From assembly GCF_004335005.1 (NCBI RefSeq), contig NZ_RQRT01000046.1, forward strand, positions 1 to 35,916: a DNA stretch of 35,916 nucleotides, in the 5' to 3' direction. Under the pieces are notes generated by a model that did no database searches, was not told where the DNA came from, and worked only from the letters and a program-made list of their open reading frames with translations. This document shows, piece by piece, positions 8,723-16,866 of the stretch (positions are counted from its first letter, which is position 1; the number at the start of each line of letters is the position of its first letter). Both the position numbers and the translations under genes were made by a program. Origin of the DNA: Paracoccus nototheniae (lineage in GTDB: Bacteria; Pseudomonadota; Alphaproteobacteria; Rhodobacterales; Rhodobacteraceae).

Positions 8723-9140
8723 CATCGTGCTTTTGCCCATCGACCTGCAGCATCCCGAAAGCTGGGAAAAGGCCCTGCCTGCCGCGCAACGGCTGGCCGG
8801 GGATCAGGGCATCATCCACCTGCTGGGGATCGTGCATGATTTCGGCAGCTCGATGGTGGCGACTTTTCTGCCCAAGGGATACGAACAGACCGTGTTGCAG
8901 CAGATGAAGCAGGCGCTGGACGATTTCGCCAGCCGCCATTTTCCCGACGAGGCGCGGGTGCAGATCCATGTGGGCCACGGCCATGTGGCGGAAACGATCC
9001 TCAAGGCGGCGGTCAGGTACAAGGCGGATCTGATCGTCATGGCCAGCGACAATCCCGACGAATTGCGCAGCATCCGTGTCAGCCGCGACGTGAACGCGGT
9101 GGTGCGGCACTCGCCCGTGTCCGTGATGGTGGTACGTTAA
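8715..9140 (+). CDS. Universal stress protein (UspA family), TRAP-associated
   Basis: A 141-residue cytoplasmic UspA-fold protein. The ATG at 8715 overlaps the end of the permease by 8 nt and has GAAAGGGG upstream; the frame extends further back but into the permease. The N-terminal strand is MHDIVLLPIDL, and the C-terminal nucleotide-loop region reads IVMASDNPDELRSIRVSRDVNAVVRHSPVSVMVVR. That keeps the Ser/Pro end of the usual ATP motif but not the full GxxGxxxxxxGS spacing, so ATP binding is uncertain. UspA proteins next to TRAP genes are known from the ectoine system of Halomonas, where TeaD modulates uptake; the same role is likely here by analogy. fhs follows after 3 nt. Confidence 0.9.
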   Translation: MHDIVLLPIDLQHPESWEKALPAAQRLAGDQGIIHLLGIVHDFGSSMVATFLPKGYEQTVLQQMKQALDDFASRHFPDEARVQIHVGHGHVAETILKAAVRYKADLIVMASDNPDELRSIRVSRDVNAVVRHSPVSVMVVR

Positions 9141-9143
9141 AGA

Positions 9144-10808
9144 ATGCAGACCGATATTCAGATCGCCCGCGCCGCAACCAAGCGGCCCATTGCCGATGTC
9201 GCCGCCCGCCTTGGCCTGACCTATGACCAGATCCTGCCCTATGGCCATGATAAGGCCAAGATCACCCATGAGGCGCTGGCCGGGCTGACCGGCACCGACG
9301 GGCGGCTGATTTTGGTGACCGCCATCAACCCCACCCCGGCGGGCGAGGGCAAGACGACCACCACCGTGGGTCTGGGCGACGCGCTGAACCGCATCGGCCA
9401 CCGCGCCACGATCTGCATCCGCGAGGCCAGCCTTGGCCCCAATTTCGGCATGAAGGGCGGGGCGGCCGGCGGAGGCCGCGCGCAGATCGTGCCGATGGAG
9501 GATATGAACCTTCATTTCACAGGCGATTTCCATGCCATCACCTCGGCCCATAACCTGCTGGCCGCGATGATCGACAACCATATCCACTGGGGCAATGCGC
9601 TGGATCTGGACACGCGGCGGATCAGCTGGCGGCGGGTCATGGACATGAACGACCGCGCGCTGCGTGATGTGGTGGTGGGTCTGGGCGGACCAGCCAACGG
9701 GTTTTCCCGCCAGTCGGGGTTCGACATCACCGTCGCCAGCGAGGTCATGGCGATCCTGTGCCTGGCGCGCGATCTGGCCGATCTGCAGGACCGGCTTGGG
9801 CGCATCGTCATTGGGGAAACCCGCGACCGCCAGCCTGTGACGGCGCGCGACCTGAAAGCCGATGGTGCGATGACCGTGCTGCTGAAGGACGCGCTGCAGC
9901 CGAACCTTGTCCAGACGCTGGAAAACAACCCGGCGCTGGTTCACGGCGGGCCTTTCGCCAATATCGCCCATGGCTGCAACAGCGTCATCGCCACCCGCGC
10001 CGCCCTGCGCCTGTCCGATTATGTCGTGACCGAGGCGGGTTTCGGTGCCGATCTGGGGGCCGAGAAATTCCTTAACATCAAATGCCGTCTGGCGGGGCTG
10101 GCCCCTGCGGCGGTGGTGCTGGTGGCGACGATCCGGGCGTTGAAGATGAATGGCGGCGTGGCCCGCGCCGATCTGGGGACCGAAGATGTGGCGGCGGTCA
10201 CCCAAGGCTGTGCCAATCTGGGCCGCCATATCGAGAACATCCGCAGCTTTGGCCTGCCGGTGGTGGTGGCGCTGAACCATTTCGATGGCGATACCGAGAC
10301 CGAGATTGCGGCCCTGCAGGACTATTGTGCGGGGCAGGGGGTGCAGGCGATTCTGGCCCGCCACTGGGCGATGGGTGGCGAGGGCGCGACCGATCTGGCT
10401 CGCGCGGTCGTCGATCTGGCCGAAGGCGGCGCCCAGTTCGCGCCGCTTTATCCCGACGACCTGCCCTTGTGGGACAAGATCGAAACCGTCTGCACCCGCA
10501 TCCACCACGCCGCCCGGATCGAGGCCGCCCCTGGCATCCGCGAACAGCTGGCCGCATGGGAGGCGGCGGGCCATGGCCGCATGCCCGTCTGCATCGCCAA
10601 GACGCAATACAGCTTCTCGACCGATCCCACCCTGCGCGGTGCGCCCACGGGTCATGTCATTCCGGTGCGAGAGGTGCGGCTGAACGCGGGTGCGGGCTTT
10701 GTCGTGGCGATCTGCGGGCAGATCATGACCATGCCCGGCCTGCCGCGCAGCCCTGCGGCCGAGGTGATCGGGCTGGACGATCTGGGACAGGTCGAGGGGT
10801 TGTTCTGA
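9144..10808 (+). CDS. fhs: Formate--tetrahydrofolate ligase
   Basis: A 554-residue enzyme making 10-formyl-tetrahydrofolate from formate, THF and ATP, feeding purine and other one-carbon metabolism. Clear motifs are the P-loop [12 protein letters not shown] (63-74), [34 protein letters not shown], and a C-terminus rich in conserved segments ([25 protein letters not shown]). Length is normal for the family. The start at 9144 lies 3 nt after the stop of the universal stress gene, with no strong ribosome site, so it may rely on translation from upstream. The co-transcription with a TRAP importer is curious; it may reflect import of a carboxylate broken down to formate, but that is only a guess. 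Confidence 0.96.
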   Translation: MQTDIQIARAATKRPIADVAARLGLTYDQILPYGHDKAKITHEALAGLTGTDGRLILVTAINPTPAGEGKTTTTVGLGDALNRIGHRATICIREASLGPNFGMKGGAAGGGRAQIVPMEDMNLHFTGDFHAITSAHNLLAAMIDNHIHWGNALDLDTRRISWRRVMDMNDRALRDVVVGLGGPANGFSRQSGFDITVASEVMAILCLARDLADLQDRLGRIVIGETRDRQPVTARDLKADGAMTVLLKDALQPNLVQTLENNPALVHGGPFANIAHGCNSVIATRAALRLSDYVVTEAGFGADLGAEKFLNIKCRLAGLAPAAVVLVATIRALKMNGGVARADLGTEDVAAVTQGCANLGRHIENIRSFGLPVVVALNHFDGDTETEIAALQDYCAGQGVQAILARHWAMGGEGATDLARAVVDLAEGGAQFAPLYPDDLPLWDKIETVCTRIHHAARIEAAPGIREQLAAWEAAGHGRMPVCIAKTQYSFSTDPTLRGAPTGHVIPVREVRLNAGAGFVVAICGQIMTMPGLPRSPAAEVIGLDDLGQVEGLF

Positions 10809-10891
10809 CGCCAGCCCGACGGCACCCGACCGGCCCCCTGCCGCGACGGCGCCGGATTGCGCCTTGCGCGCGGGCAGGCTAAAGCGCGTCC

Positions 10892-12487
10892 ATGACAAAC
10901 CGCCCCGACCTTCCGCCCGAGATCGCCCGCCGCCGGACCTTTGCGATCATTTCGCATCCCGACGCGGGCAAGACCACGCTGACCGAGAAATTCCTTCTGT
11001 ATGGTGGCGCCATCCAGATGGCCGGACAGGTGCGCGCCAAGGGCGAGGCGCGGCGGACCCGGTCGGATTTCATGAAGATGGAACAGGACCGGGGGATCTC
11101 GGTCTCGGCCTCGGCCATGTCCTTCGATTTCGACGGGCATCGTTTCAATCTGGTCGACACGCCCGGTCACAGCGACTTTTCCGAGGACACCTATCGCACG
11201 CTGACGGCGGTCGATGCGGCGATCATGGTGATCGACGGCGCCAAGGGCGTCGAATCCCAGACCCGCAAGCTGTTCGAGGTCTGTCGGCTGCGCGATCTGC
11301 CGATCCTGACCTTCTGCAACAAAATGGACCGCGAATCGCGCGACACGTTCGAGATCATCGACGAGATTCAGGAAAATCTGGCCATCGACGTGTCGCCGGT
11401 CAGCTGGCCCATCGGGGTCGGGCGCGACTTCATCGGCTGCTATGACATGCTGGCCGACCGGTTGGAGCTGATGGACCGCGCCGACCGCAATAAGGTGGCC
11501 GAAAGCATCTCGATCAACGGGCTGGACGATCCGTTGCTGGCCCAGCATGTGCCCGCGGCTTTGCTGACCAAGCTGCGCGACGAGGTCGAGATGGCCCGCG
11601 AACTGCTGCCCGCCTTTGACCGCCAGTCATTCCTTGAGGGTCACATGACCCCCATCTGGTTCGGCAGTGCGATCAACAGCTTCGGCGTGCAGGAGCTGAT
11701 GAAGGGCATCCGCAGCTATGGCCCGCCGCCGCAGCCGCAGAACGCCGCCGAACGCGAAATCGCGCCCGAGGAAAAATCCGTCACCGGATTCGTTTTCAAG
11801 GTGCAGGCTAACATGGACCCCAAGCATCGCGACCGGGTGGCCTTTGTGCGTCTGGCCTCGGGGCATTTCGAACGCGGTATGAAGATGGTGCATGTGCGCA
11901 CCAAGAAACCAATGGCGGTGTCGAATCCGGTGTTGTTTCTGGCCGCCGACCGCGAGCTGGCCGAAGAGGCCTGGGCAGGCGACATCATCGGCATCCCGAA
12001 CCACGGGCAGTTGCGCATCGGCGACGCGCTGACCGAGGGCGAGGCGTTGCGCTTTACCGGTATTCCCAGCTTTGCGCCGGAATTGCTGAACAGCGTGCGC
12101 GCGACCGACCCGATGAAGGCCAAGCATCTGGAAAAGGCCCTGATGCAGTTCGCCGAGGAAGGCGCGGCCAAGGTCTTCAAGCCCGCGATCGGGTCGGGCT
12201 TTATCGTCGGCGTGGTGGGGGCGCTGCAATTCGAGGTGCTGGCCAGCCGGATCGAACTGGAATACGGGATCCCTGTCCGCTTCGAGGGCAGCCAGTTCAC
12301 CAGCGCCCGGTGGGTCACCGGTCCCAAGGCCAAGGTCGATGCCTTTGCCGAGGTGAACAAGGGCCATCTGGCCCATGATCACGACGGCGATCTGGTCTAT
12401 CTGACCCGCCTGCAATGGGATATCGACCGGATCGGCCGCGATCACCCCGAGATCAGGCTGACCGCGACCAAGGATATGATGGTCTAG
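10892..12487 (+). CDS. prfC: Peptide chain release factor 3
   Basis: A 531-residue GTPase that recycles RF1/RF2 from ribosomes after termination. Motifs: G1 SHPDAGKTT (21-29), the switch region near SVSASAMSF, G3 DTPGHSDF, G4 NKMD, and the RF3-specific C-terminal half (SGFIVGVVGALQFEVLASRIELEYGIP). Length matches the family. It starts 83 bases after fhs, and the spacer has no clear terminator, so it may share that transcript. Its TAG stop lies in the palindrome CTAG (12484-12487), which is also the TAG stop of the convergent transglutaminase-like gene. Confidence 0.96.
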   Translation: MTNRPDLPPEIARRRTFAIISHPDAGKTTLTEKFLLYGGAIQMAGQVRAKGEARRTRSDFMKMEQDRGISVSASAMSFDFDGHRFNLVDTPGHSDFSEDTYRTLTAVDAAIMVIDGAKGVESQTRKLFEVCRLRDLPILTFCNKMDRESRDTFEIIDEIQENLAIDVSPVSWPIGVGRDFIGCYDMLADRLELMDRADRNKVAESISINGLDDPLLAQHVPAALLTKLRDEVEMARELLPAFDRQSFLEGHMTPIWFGSAINSFGVQELMKGIRSYGPPPQPQNAAEREIAPEEKSVTGFVFKVQANMDPKHRDRVAFVRLASGHFERGMKMVHVRTKKPMAVSNPVLFLAADRELAEEAWAGDIIGIPNHGQLRIGDALTEGEALRFTGIPSFAPELLNSVRATDPMKAKHLEKALMQFAEEGAAKVFKPAIGSGFIVGVVGALQFEVLASRIELEYGIPVRFEGSQFTSARWVTGPKAKVDAFAEVNKGHLAHDHDGDLVYLTRLQWDIDRIGRDHPEIRLTATKDMMV

Positions 12488-13326
12488 GCGAAATCCATCC
12501 CGTCCAGCTCGTTGCCCTGTTCATCCACCGGATGGCACCAGACGGTAAAGCCGGTCAGGGTATGGGCGCCAAAGCTGTTCATCAGCGGCACATCGGCGGC
12601 GTCATGGCCCCGTGCGACGACGACGCGGCCCTTGCGCGGCTCATTGTTGCGCGGATCGAAGGTGTACCACTTGCCGGACAGATAAACCTCGGTCCAGGCG
12701 GCGAAATCCATCGGCGCATCGACCTTGGGCACGCCGATATCGCCGACATAGCCGTTCACATAACGGGCAGGAATGTTCATCGCCCGCAGATAGGCCAGCC
12801 CCAGATGGGCAAAATCGCGGCAGACACCGATGCCGCCCTGACGCGCGCCCGCCGCGGTGCGATAAACCGATGCGGTGCCGTAATCGAATTGCAGCAGCCC
12901 GTGGACGTGATCGACGACCGCCTGAACGCGGGTCCAGCCGGGGGTCACGTTGCCGAACAGATCCCAGGCCTCCTGGCTGACCAGATCGTTTTCGACATAG
13001 CGGGATGCGGTCAGGAACCCCAGAACCTCGTCCGGCAGATCCTCGGCCCGCAATTCCTGCGCAGCCGGGTTGATCTCGTCCCAATCGCCGCCATCCTGCA
13101 GGGTCACATCGCCGCGCAAGGTGAAATTGCCTGCCGGCGCGACCATGCGCCGACAGATATTGTTATAACGGTCATAGTAATTGTGGACCGGTACGGACGG
13201 GTCGGTCGATACCTGCTCTTCCCCGATGAAATCGCGATGACGTGCGATCTCGGGGGCCACCATAAAGATCAGCGGCGTCGGCTGCGTGACCGAGATGCTG
13301 ATTTCGTGCCCGACCCGGACGCGCAT
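12484..13326 (-). CDS. Transglutaminase-like domain protein, catalytic His position altered
   Basis: A 280-residue protein of the bacterial transglutaminase-like cysteine protease group. It has an N-terminal beta region (MRVRVGHEISISV, residues 1-110) and a C-terminal papain-like core. The nucleophile Cys169 lies in GIGVCRDFAHLGLAYLR and the third triad residue, Asp224, in YTFDPRN. The usual HAW (His) is here FAAW at 208-211, so the catalytic His appears replaced by Ala209. The protein may therefore be a binding protein, use another base, or have shifted activity. The start at 13326 overlaps the osmC stop (TGATG); an upstream ATG at 13383 lies inside osmC. No signal peptide is seen, so it is probably cytoplasmic. 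Substrate unknown. Confidence 0.85.
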   Translation of the reverse strand: MRVRVGHEISISVTQPTPLIFMVAPEIARHRDFIGEEQVSTDPSVPVHNYYDRYNNICRRMVAPAGNFTLRGDVTLQDGGDWDEINPAAQELRAEDLPDEVLGFLTASRYVENDLVSQEAWDLFGNVTPGWTRVQAVVDHVHGLLQFDYGTASVYRTAAGARQGGIGVCRDFAHLGLAYLRAMNIPARYVNGYVGDIGVPKVDAPMDFAAWTEVYLSGKWYTFDPRNNEPRKGRVVVARGHDAADVPLMNSFGAHTLTGFTVWCHPVDEQGNELDGMDFA

Positions 13327-13748
13327 CAGGCCACCGAGGCGGTCATGGTGATCTCGGCATTCAGAAGCTTCGAGATCGGGCAACCGGCTTTGGCTTTTTC
13401 GGCCACTTCCAAAATCTTGGCCTCATCCGCATCTGCGGTGATCGTGGTGGTCAGATGGGCCTTCTTGACGGCGAAACCGTCGCCCTCCTTGTCCATCGAG
13501 ATGTCCGAGGTCGTCTCGATCGAGACGCCGGTGACGCCTTCCTGTTCCAGCATCATCGCCAGAGCCATTGAGAAGCACGAGGCATGGGCCGCGCCCACAA
13601 GCTCCTCGGGGTTGGTGCCGGGGGTCTCTTCGAAACGGGTGTTGAAGCCATAGGGCAGGGCGTTCAGCGCGCCCGACTTGGTCGAAACCTGGCCTTTGCC
13701 CTCTTTCAGGCCGCCATTCCATTTCGCGGATCCGGTGCGGGTGATCAT
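13326..13748 (-). CDS. OsmC/Ohr-family peroxiredoxin
   Basis: A 140-residue OsmC-type thiol peroxidase that reduces organic and fatty-acid hydroperoxides. The peroxidatic Cys58 lies in EELVGAAHASCFSMAL and the resolving Cys123 in KAGCPISKLL, with the expected spacing. The start at 13748 is set by a strong ribosome site (AAAGGAGG, 9-nt spacing), so a longer frame starting at 13937 is rejected. Within the family it looks closer to OsmC than to Ohr, from the MITRTGSAKWNG start. It is the first gene of a two-gene operon with the transglutaminase-like gene (TGATG overlap) and lies 60 bases downstream of the dGTPase stop. Confidence 0.93.
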   Translation of the reverse strand: MITRTGSAKWNGGLKEGKGQVSTKSGALNALPYGFNTRFEETPGTNPEELVGAAHASCFSMALAMMLEQEGVTGVSIETTSDISMDKEGDGFAVKKAHLTTTITADADEAKILEVAEKAKAGCPISKLLNAEITMTASVA

Positions 13749-13807
13749 GGTGGTATCCTCCTTTGATGTCACTCTTGCGCGGTCAACGCAGCGACACCAG
13801 TCAAGGT

Positions 13808-15019
13808 TCAGAAACCAGTCTTCATCAGGCGGTGATGTTCGGAAATCGCGTAACGATCGGTCATGCCTGCGACGTAATCCAGCACCAGACGTGCGCGTCC
13901 GGTCTGATCGTCCATCGCCAGGGCCGCCTCGCGCCATTGGTCGGGCAGGCGGTCGGGATGATCCAGATACAACGGAAACAGATCGTTCAGCATCACCGTC
14001 ACCCGTTCGCGTTCCACCACCACCGACGGGGCGCGGTACATGCGCTGGAACAGAAAGGACTTGATCGCCTTGATGTTCTGATACAGCGGCTTGGAAAAGC
14101 GGATGATCGGGCCGTCCATCGCCCGGATCTCGTCCGCGCTTTGGGGTTGCAGCGCGGCCAGCCGGTTCTGAGCCACGGCGATCACATCCTCGACCATGAC
14201 GCCAAAGACCCGGCGCAGCGCCTCATAGCGCCGCCGGGTGGGGTCCAGTCCGGGGTACAGGCGGTCGACCTCGGCAAAAGCCGGGCCGATGACGGGCAGC
14301 TCGGACAGCTCTGCCTCGGTGAACAGGCCCGCGCGCAGCCCGTCATGCAGGTCGTGGTGGTTATAGGCGACGTCATCGGCCACCGCCGCCACCTGCGCCT
14401 CGGCCGAGGCATTGGTGTGCAGCTCCAGATCCCATTGGGCATTCACATCGGCCAGCGCATAGGGCAGATCGCCGGTGATGGGGCCGCCCGCCGGGCTTGT
14501 CCCGGCAATAGGACCGTTATGCTTGGCGATCCCTTCCAGCGATTCCCATGTCAGGTTCAGCCCGTCGAAATCGGCATAATGCCGTTCCAGCCGCGTCACG
14601 ATGCGCACAGCCTGTGCATTGTGGTCGAACCCGCCATAGGGCGCCATCAGGACGGCCAGCGCATCCTCGCCGGTATGGCCGAAGGGGGGGTGGCCCAGAT
14701 CATGGGCCAGCGCCACGGTTTCGGCCAGATCGGTGTTCAGGCCCAGCACGCCCGCGATGGTGCGGGCGACCTGCGCCACCTCGATCGTGTGGGTCAGGCG
14801 GGTGCGGAAATAATCGCCGCGCCAGGCATCGCCGTCATGTTCGACGAAGACCTGCGTCTTGTGCTTCAGCCGCCGGAAGGCGCTGGAATGGATGATCCGG
14901 TCGCGATCGCGCTGCCACGGAGAGCGGAAGGTGGACAGGCTTTCGGCATGAAGACGGCCCCGGCTGTCGCGGGGCTGGCAGGCAAAGGGCGCGAGTTCGG
15001 TCACGGCTGTTTCGGTCAC
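13808..15019 (-). CDS. dgt: Deoxyguanosinetriphosphate triphosphohydrolase-like protein
   Basis: An HD-domain dNTPase that splits dNTPs to nucleosides and triphosphate, helping balance the nucleotide pool. Visible are QRDRDRIIHSSAFRRLKHKTQVF (34-56), metal ligands His77 (RLTHTIEVAQ) and the His-Asp pair 106-107 (ALAHDLGHPPFGHTGED), and DDVAYNHHDLHDG with the fourth ligand. I choose the GTG at 15019 (403 residues): AGGAAGG lies about 10 nt upstream and the MTETAVTELAPFAC start fits relatives. ATGs at 15082 and 15097 would run across the promoter and start codon of the divergent Fe-S carrier gene. Which dNTP is hydrolysed or activates the enzyme is unknown. Confidence 0.92.
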   Translation of the reverse strand: MTETAVTELAPFACQPRDSRGRLHAESLSTFRSPWQRDRDRIIHSSAFRRLKHKTQVFVEHDGDAWRGDYFRTRLTHTIEVAQVARTIAGVLGLNTDLAETVALAHDLGHPPFGHTGEDALAVLMAPYGGFDHNAQAVRIVTRLERHYADFDGLNLTWESLEGIAKHNGPIAGTSPAGGPITGDLPYALADVNAQWDLELHTNASAEAQVAAVADDVAYNHHDLHDGLRAGLFTEAELSELPVIGPAFAEVDRLYPGLDPTRRRYEALRRVFGVMVEDVIAVAQNRLAALQPQSADEIRAMDGPIIRFSKPLYQNIKAIKSFLFQRMYRAPSVVVERERVTVMLNDLFPLYLDHPDRLPDQWREAALAMDDQTGRARLVLDYVAGMTDRYAISEHHRLMKTGF

Positions 15020-15035
15020 GGGGACAGGGCCTTCC

Positions 15036-15064
15036 TTGCGGGGCGATGCTGCGGACCCTATATT
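15036..15064 (+). promoter_or_regulatory. Predicted sigma-70 promoter of the A-type Fe-S carrier gene
   Basis: TTGCGG (15036-15041), a 17-nt spacer, then TATATT (15059-15064), giving a leader of roughly 25 nt before the ATG at 15096. The good spacing supports it. It also argues against the longer dgt starts, which would overlap it. Confidence 0.55.
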
Positions 15065-15095
15065 CAAGGATAACCGCCGCATACGGGAACGCCCC

Positions 15096-15419
15096 ATGAA
15101 CCTGCCCCCCAAAGTCACCGAACGCGCCTTTGAACGCCTGTCCCAGATCAATGCCGGGAAAGAGGCCGCGCCCCTGCGCGTGGCCGTGCTGGGCGGCGGC
15201 TGTTCGGGTTTTCAGTATGATATCCGGATGGACGTGCCCGAGGCCGACGATCTGGTTCTGGAACAGAACGGGCAGCGCGTGGTCGTCGATCCGGTCTCGC
15301 TGCCCTATCTGGCGGGTGCGGTGATCGATTTCACCGATGAGCTGATCGGTGCTAAATTCGTCATCGAAAACCCCAATGCCAGCAGCAGCTGCGGCTGCGG
15401 CACGTCCTTTTCGATCTGA
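15096..15419 (+). CDS. erpA: A-type iron-sulfur carrier protein (ErpA/IscA family)
   Basis: A 107-residue protein that accepts Fe-S clusters and passes them to target apoproteins. The three ligand cysteines are Cys36 (LGGGCSGFQYD) and Cys99/Cys101 (SSCGCGTSFSI), the C-x62-C-x-C pattern of the family. The start at 15096 has GGGAA about 7 nt upstream; the frame extends further 5' but only across the promoter. Among A-type proteins, alphaproteobacterial ErpA is the closest fit for an isolated gene with no isc or suf neighbours. The ErpA-versus-IscA choice is from memory of sequence style and context, so the symbol is tentative. Confidence 0.85.
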   Translation: MNLPPKVTERAFERLSQINAGKEAAPLRVAVLGGGCSGFQYDIRMDVPEADDLVLEQNGQRVVVDPVSLPYLAGAVIDFTDELIGAKFVIENPNASSSCGCGTSFSI

Positions 15420-15448
15420 TCGCAGGCCGGCCTGGGCGCGGGGCCTGT

Positions 15449-15991
15449 CTAATCGCAGGGCCTGCTGCGCGTGGACAGCTGCGGGTCCAGCCAGCGCAGC
15501 GCGGTCCCGGCGGGCGTGGTTTCGGTCACCCGGTCCAGCGTCCATTCCGCGATCTGGCAGGTCACCCGGTCCTGACGATGGGCGATGGTCAGGCGGCTTT
15601 CGTTTCGCGTCAAGGTGATCGCCTGACCCTGACGCCGGTTGCCGGTGATGCGAAAGGGCAGGGGGTCGGGCAGGATCACGGCCGGGGTGCCGAACAGATC
15701 ATCAGGCCCCTGCCAGTCATCCGGCGCCCCCTGCGCCAGCCCCAGATGGTGATCGCCGGGCGGGACCAGCAGGCGCAGCACCCCGCCGCCCCGCAGATAC
15801 CCGCTTATCACCGGTTGACCATCGGCATCGCCCAGCAGGATTGCGGTATCCGCGCCCTCGGGTGCGCGGACCTGCAGCGGGATCGTCGCGGGCAGGGGGC
15901 TGGTCTTGGCCAGCAGCCCGGTGGGCGGGCGCGTCTCCGCTAGCGCGGGCAGCGCGATCAGGGACAGGATCAGGGTCAGGACGCGGATCAT
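15449..15991 (-). CDS. Exported hypothetical protein
   Basis: A 180-residue protein I do not recognise. Residues 1-18 are a clear signal peptide (MIRVLTLILSLIALPALA) with cleavage before ETRPP. The mature part is mainly beta-like with many Gly/Pro turns and two cysteines (VTCQIAEW and the C-terminal SRPCD), which could form a disulfide in the periplasm. AAAGG lies 6 nt before the ATG. It stands alone, convergent to the Fe-S carrier gene and divergent from exonuclease III. Position-dependent coding quality and the ribosome site support a real gene; no function is offered. Confidence 0.75.
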   Translation of the reverse strand: MIRVLTLILSLIALPALAETRPPTGLLAKTSPLPATIPLQVRAPEGADTAILLGDADGQPVISGYLRGGGVLRLLVPPGDHHLGLAQGAPDDWQGPDDLFGTPAVILPDPLPFRITGNRRQGQAITLTRNESRLTIAHRQDRVTCQIAEWTLDRVTETTPAGTALRWLDPQLSTRSRPCD

Positions 15992-16052
15992 CGGGGCCTT
16001 TCACGGGCGGTTCCGGTTGCCAAACGCATAAGGCCCGCTAAAGATGCGCCTC

Positions 16053-16838
16053 ATGAAAATCGCAAGCTTCAACATCAATGGCGTCAAGGCCCGCGTGCAG
16101 GCGCTGACCGACTGGCTGGCGTCCACCGATGCCGATCTGGTCGTCCTGCAGGAAATCAAATCCGTCGACGAGGGATTCCCGCGCGAGCATTTCCAGGATC
16201 TGGGCTGGCAAGTGGAAACCCACGGGCAAAAGGGCTTTAACGGCGTCGCGATCCTGTCGCGCCTGCCGTTGGAGGATGTGACCCGCGGCCTGCCCGGCGA
16301 CGATGCCGACGAACAGGCCCGTTATATCGAGGCGACGGTGGTGGGCACCCATGCCATCCGCATCGCAGGCCTCTATCTGCCCAATGGCAATCCCGCGCCG
16401 GGGCCGAAATACGATTACAAGCTGGCCTGGATGGAACGCCTGCGCCTGCGCGCCGCCGAGCTGCTGGCGCTGGAAATGCCGGTGATCATGCTGGGCGATT
16501 ACAACATCATCCCCGAGGCCCGAGACGCCGCCCAGCCCCAGAAATGGACCGATGACGCGCTGTTTCTGCCGCAAAGCCGCGCGGCCTTTCGGACCATCGT
16601 CAATCAGGGCTGGACGGACGCCGTGCGCATCCGCGACCCGTGGGGCACGCGCGGGCCCTTCACCTTCTGGGATTATCAGGCCGGGGCTTGGAACAAGGAT
16701 GACGGCATCCGCATCGACCACATGCTGCTGTCGCCGCAGGCCGCCGATCTGATGATCGAGACCGGCGTCGACCGCGACGCGCGGGCGGGCGAAAAACCAA
16801 GCGACCATGTGCCGGTCTGGGTGCGTCTGGCGGCCTGA
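16053..16838 (+). CDS. xth: Exodeoxyribonuclease III / AP endonuclease
   Basis: A 261-residue base-excision repair enzyme of the EEP fold that nicks DNA 5' of abasic sites and degrades 3' ends. Motifs: MKIASFNINGVKAR (N-terminal Asn), LQEIKSVDEGFP with the metal-binding Glu, GLYLPNGN, MLGDYNIIP with catalytic Asp/Asn, GTRGPFTFWDYQ, and RIDHMLLS plus SDHVPVWV with the final Asp-His pair. The ATG at 16053 gives the family N-terminus. An in-frame ATG at 16044 adds three residues and has a better spaced AAGG, so either may be used. It converges on the CDF gene with 28 bases between stops. Confidence 0.94.
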   Translation: MKIASFNINGVKARVQALTDWLASTDADLVVLQEIKSVDEGFPREHFQDLGWQVETHGQKGFNGVAILSRLPLEDVTRGLPGDDADEQARYIEATVVGTHAIRIAGLYLPNGNPAPGPKYDYKLAWMERLRLRAAELLALEMPVIMLGDYNIIPEARDAAQPQKWTDDALFLPQSRAAFRTIVNQGWTDAVRIRDPWGTRGPFTFWDYQAGAWNKDDGIRIDHMLLSPQAADLMIETGVDRDARAGEKPSDHVPVWVRLAA

Positions 16839-16866
16839 GGGTCATGACCCGCGGCCGCGAACGGCC

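Noticed and set aside
6923..8740. A 605-residue minus-strand frame over the TRAP permease
   Set aside because: It is rich in Arg, Gln, Asp and His with no hydrophobic core or domain; an antisense shadow.
8565..10898. A 777-residue minus-strand frame over uspA and fhs
   Set aside because: Both sense genes have strong family motifs; the antisense frame has none and arises from codon bias.
15425..15436. CAGGCCGGCCTG palindrome after the Fe-S carrier gene as a terminator
   Set aside because: A 12-bp palindrome without a usable loop or T tract cannot be called a terminator.
16839..16866. GGTCATGACC and TGAGG/CCTCA repeats between xth and the CDF gene as a terminator
   Set aside because: The arms are short and lack T tracts; possible but not supported enough to list.
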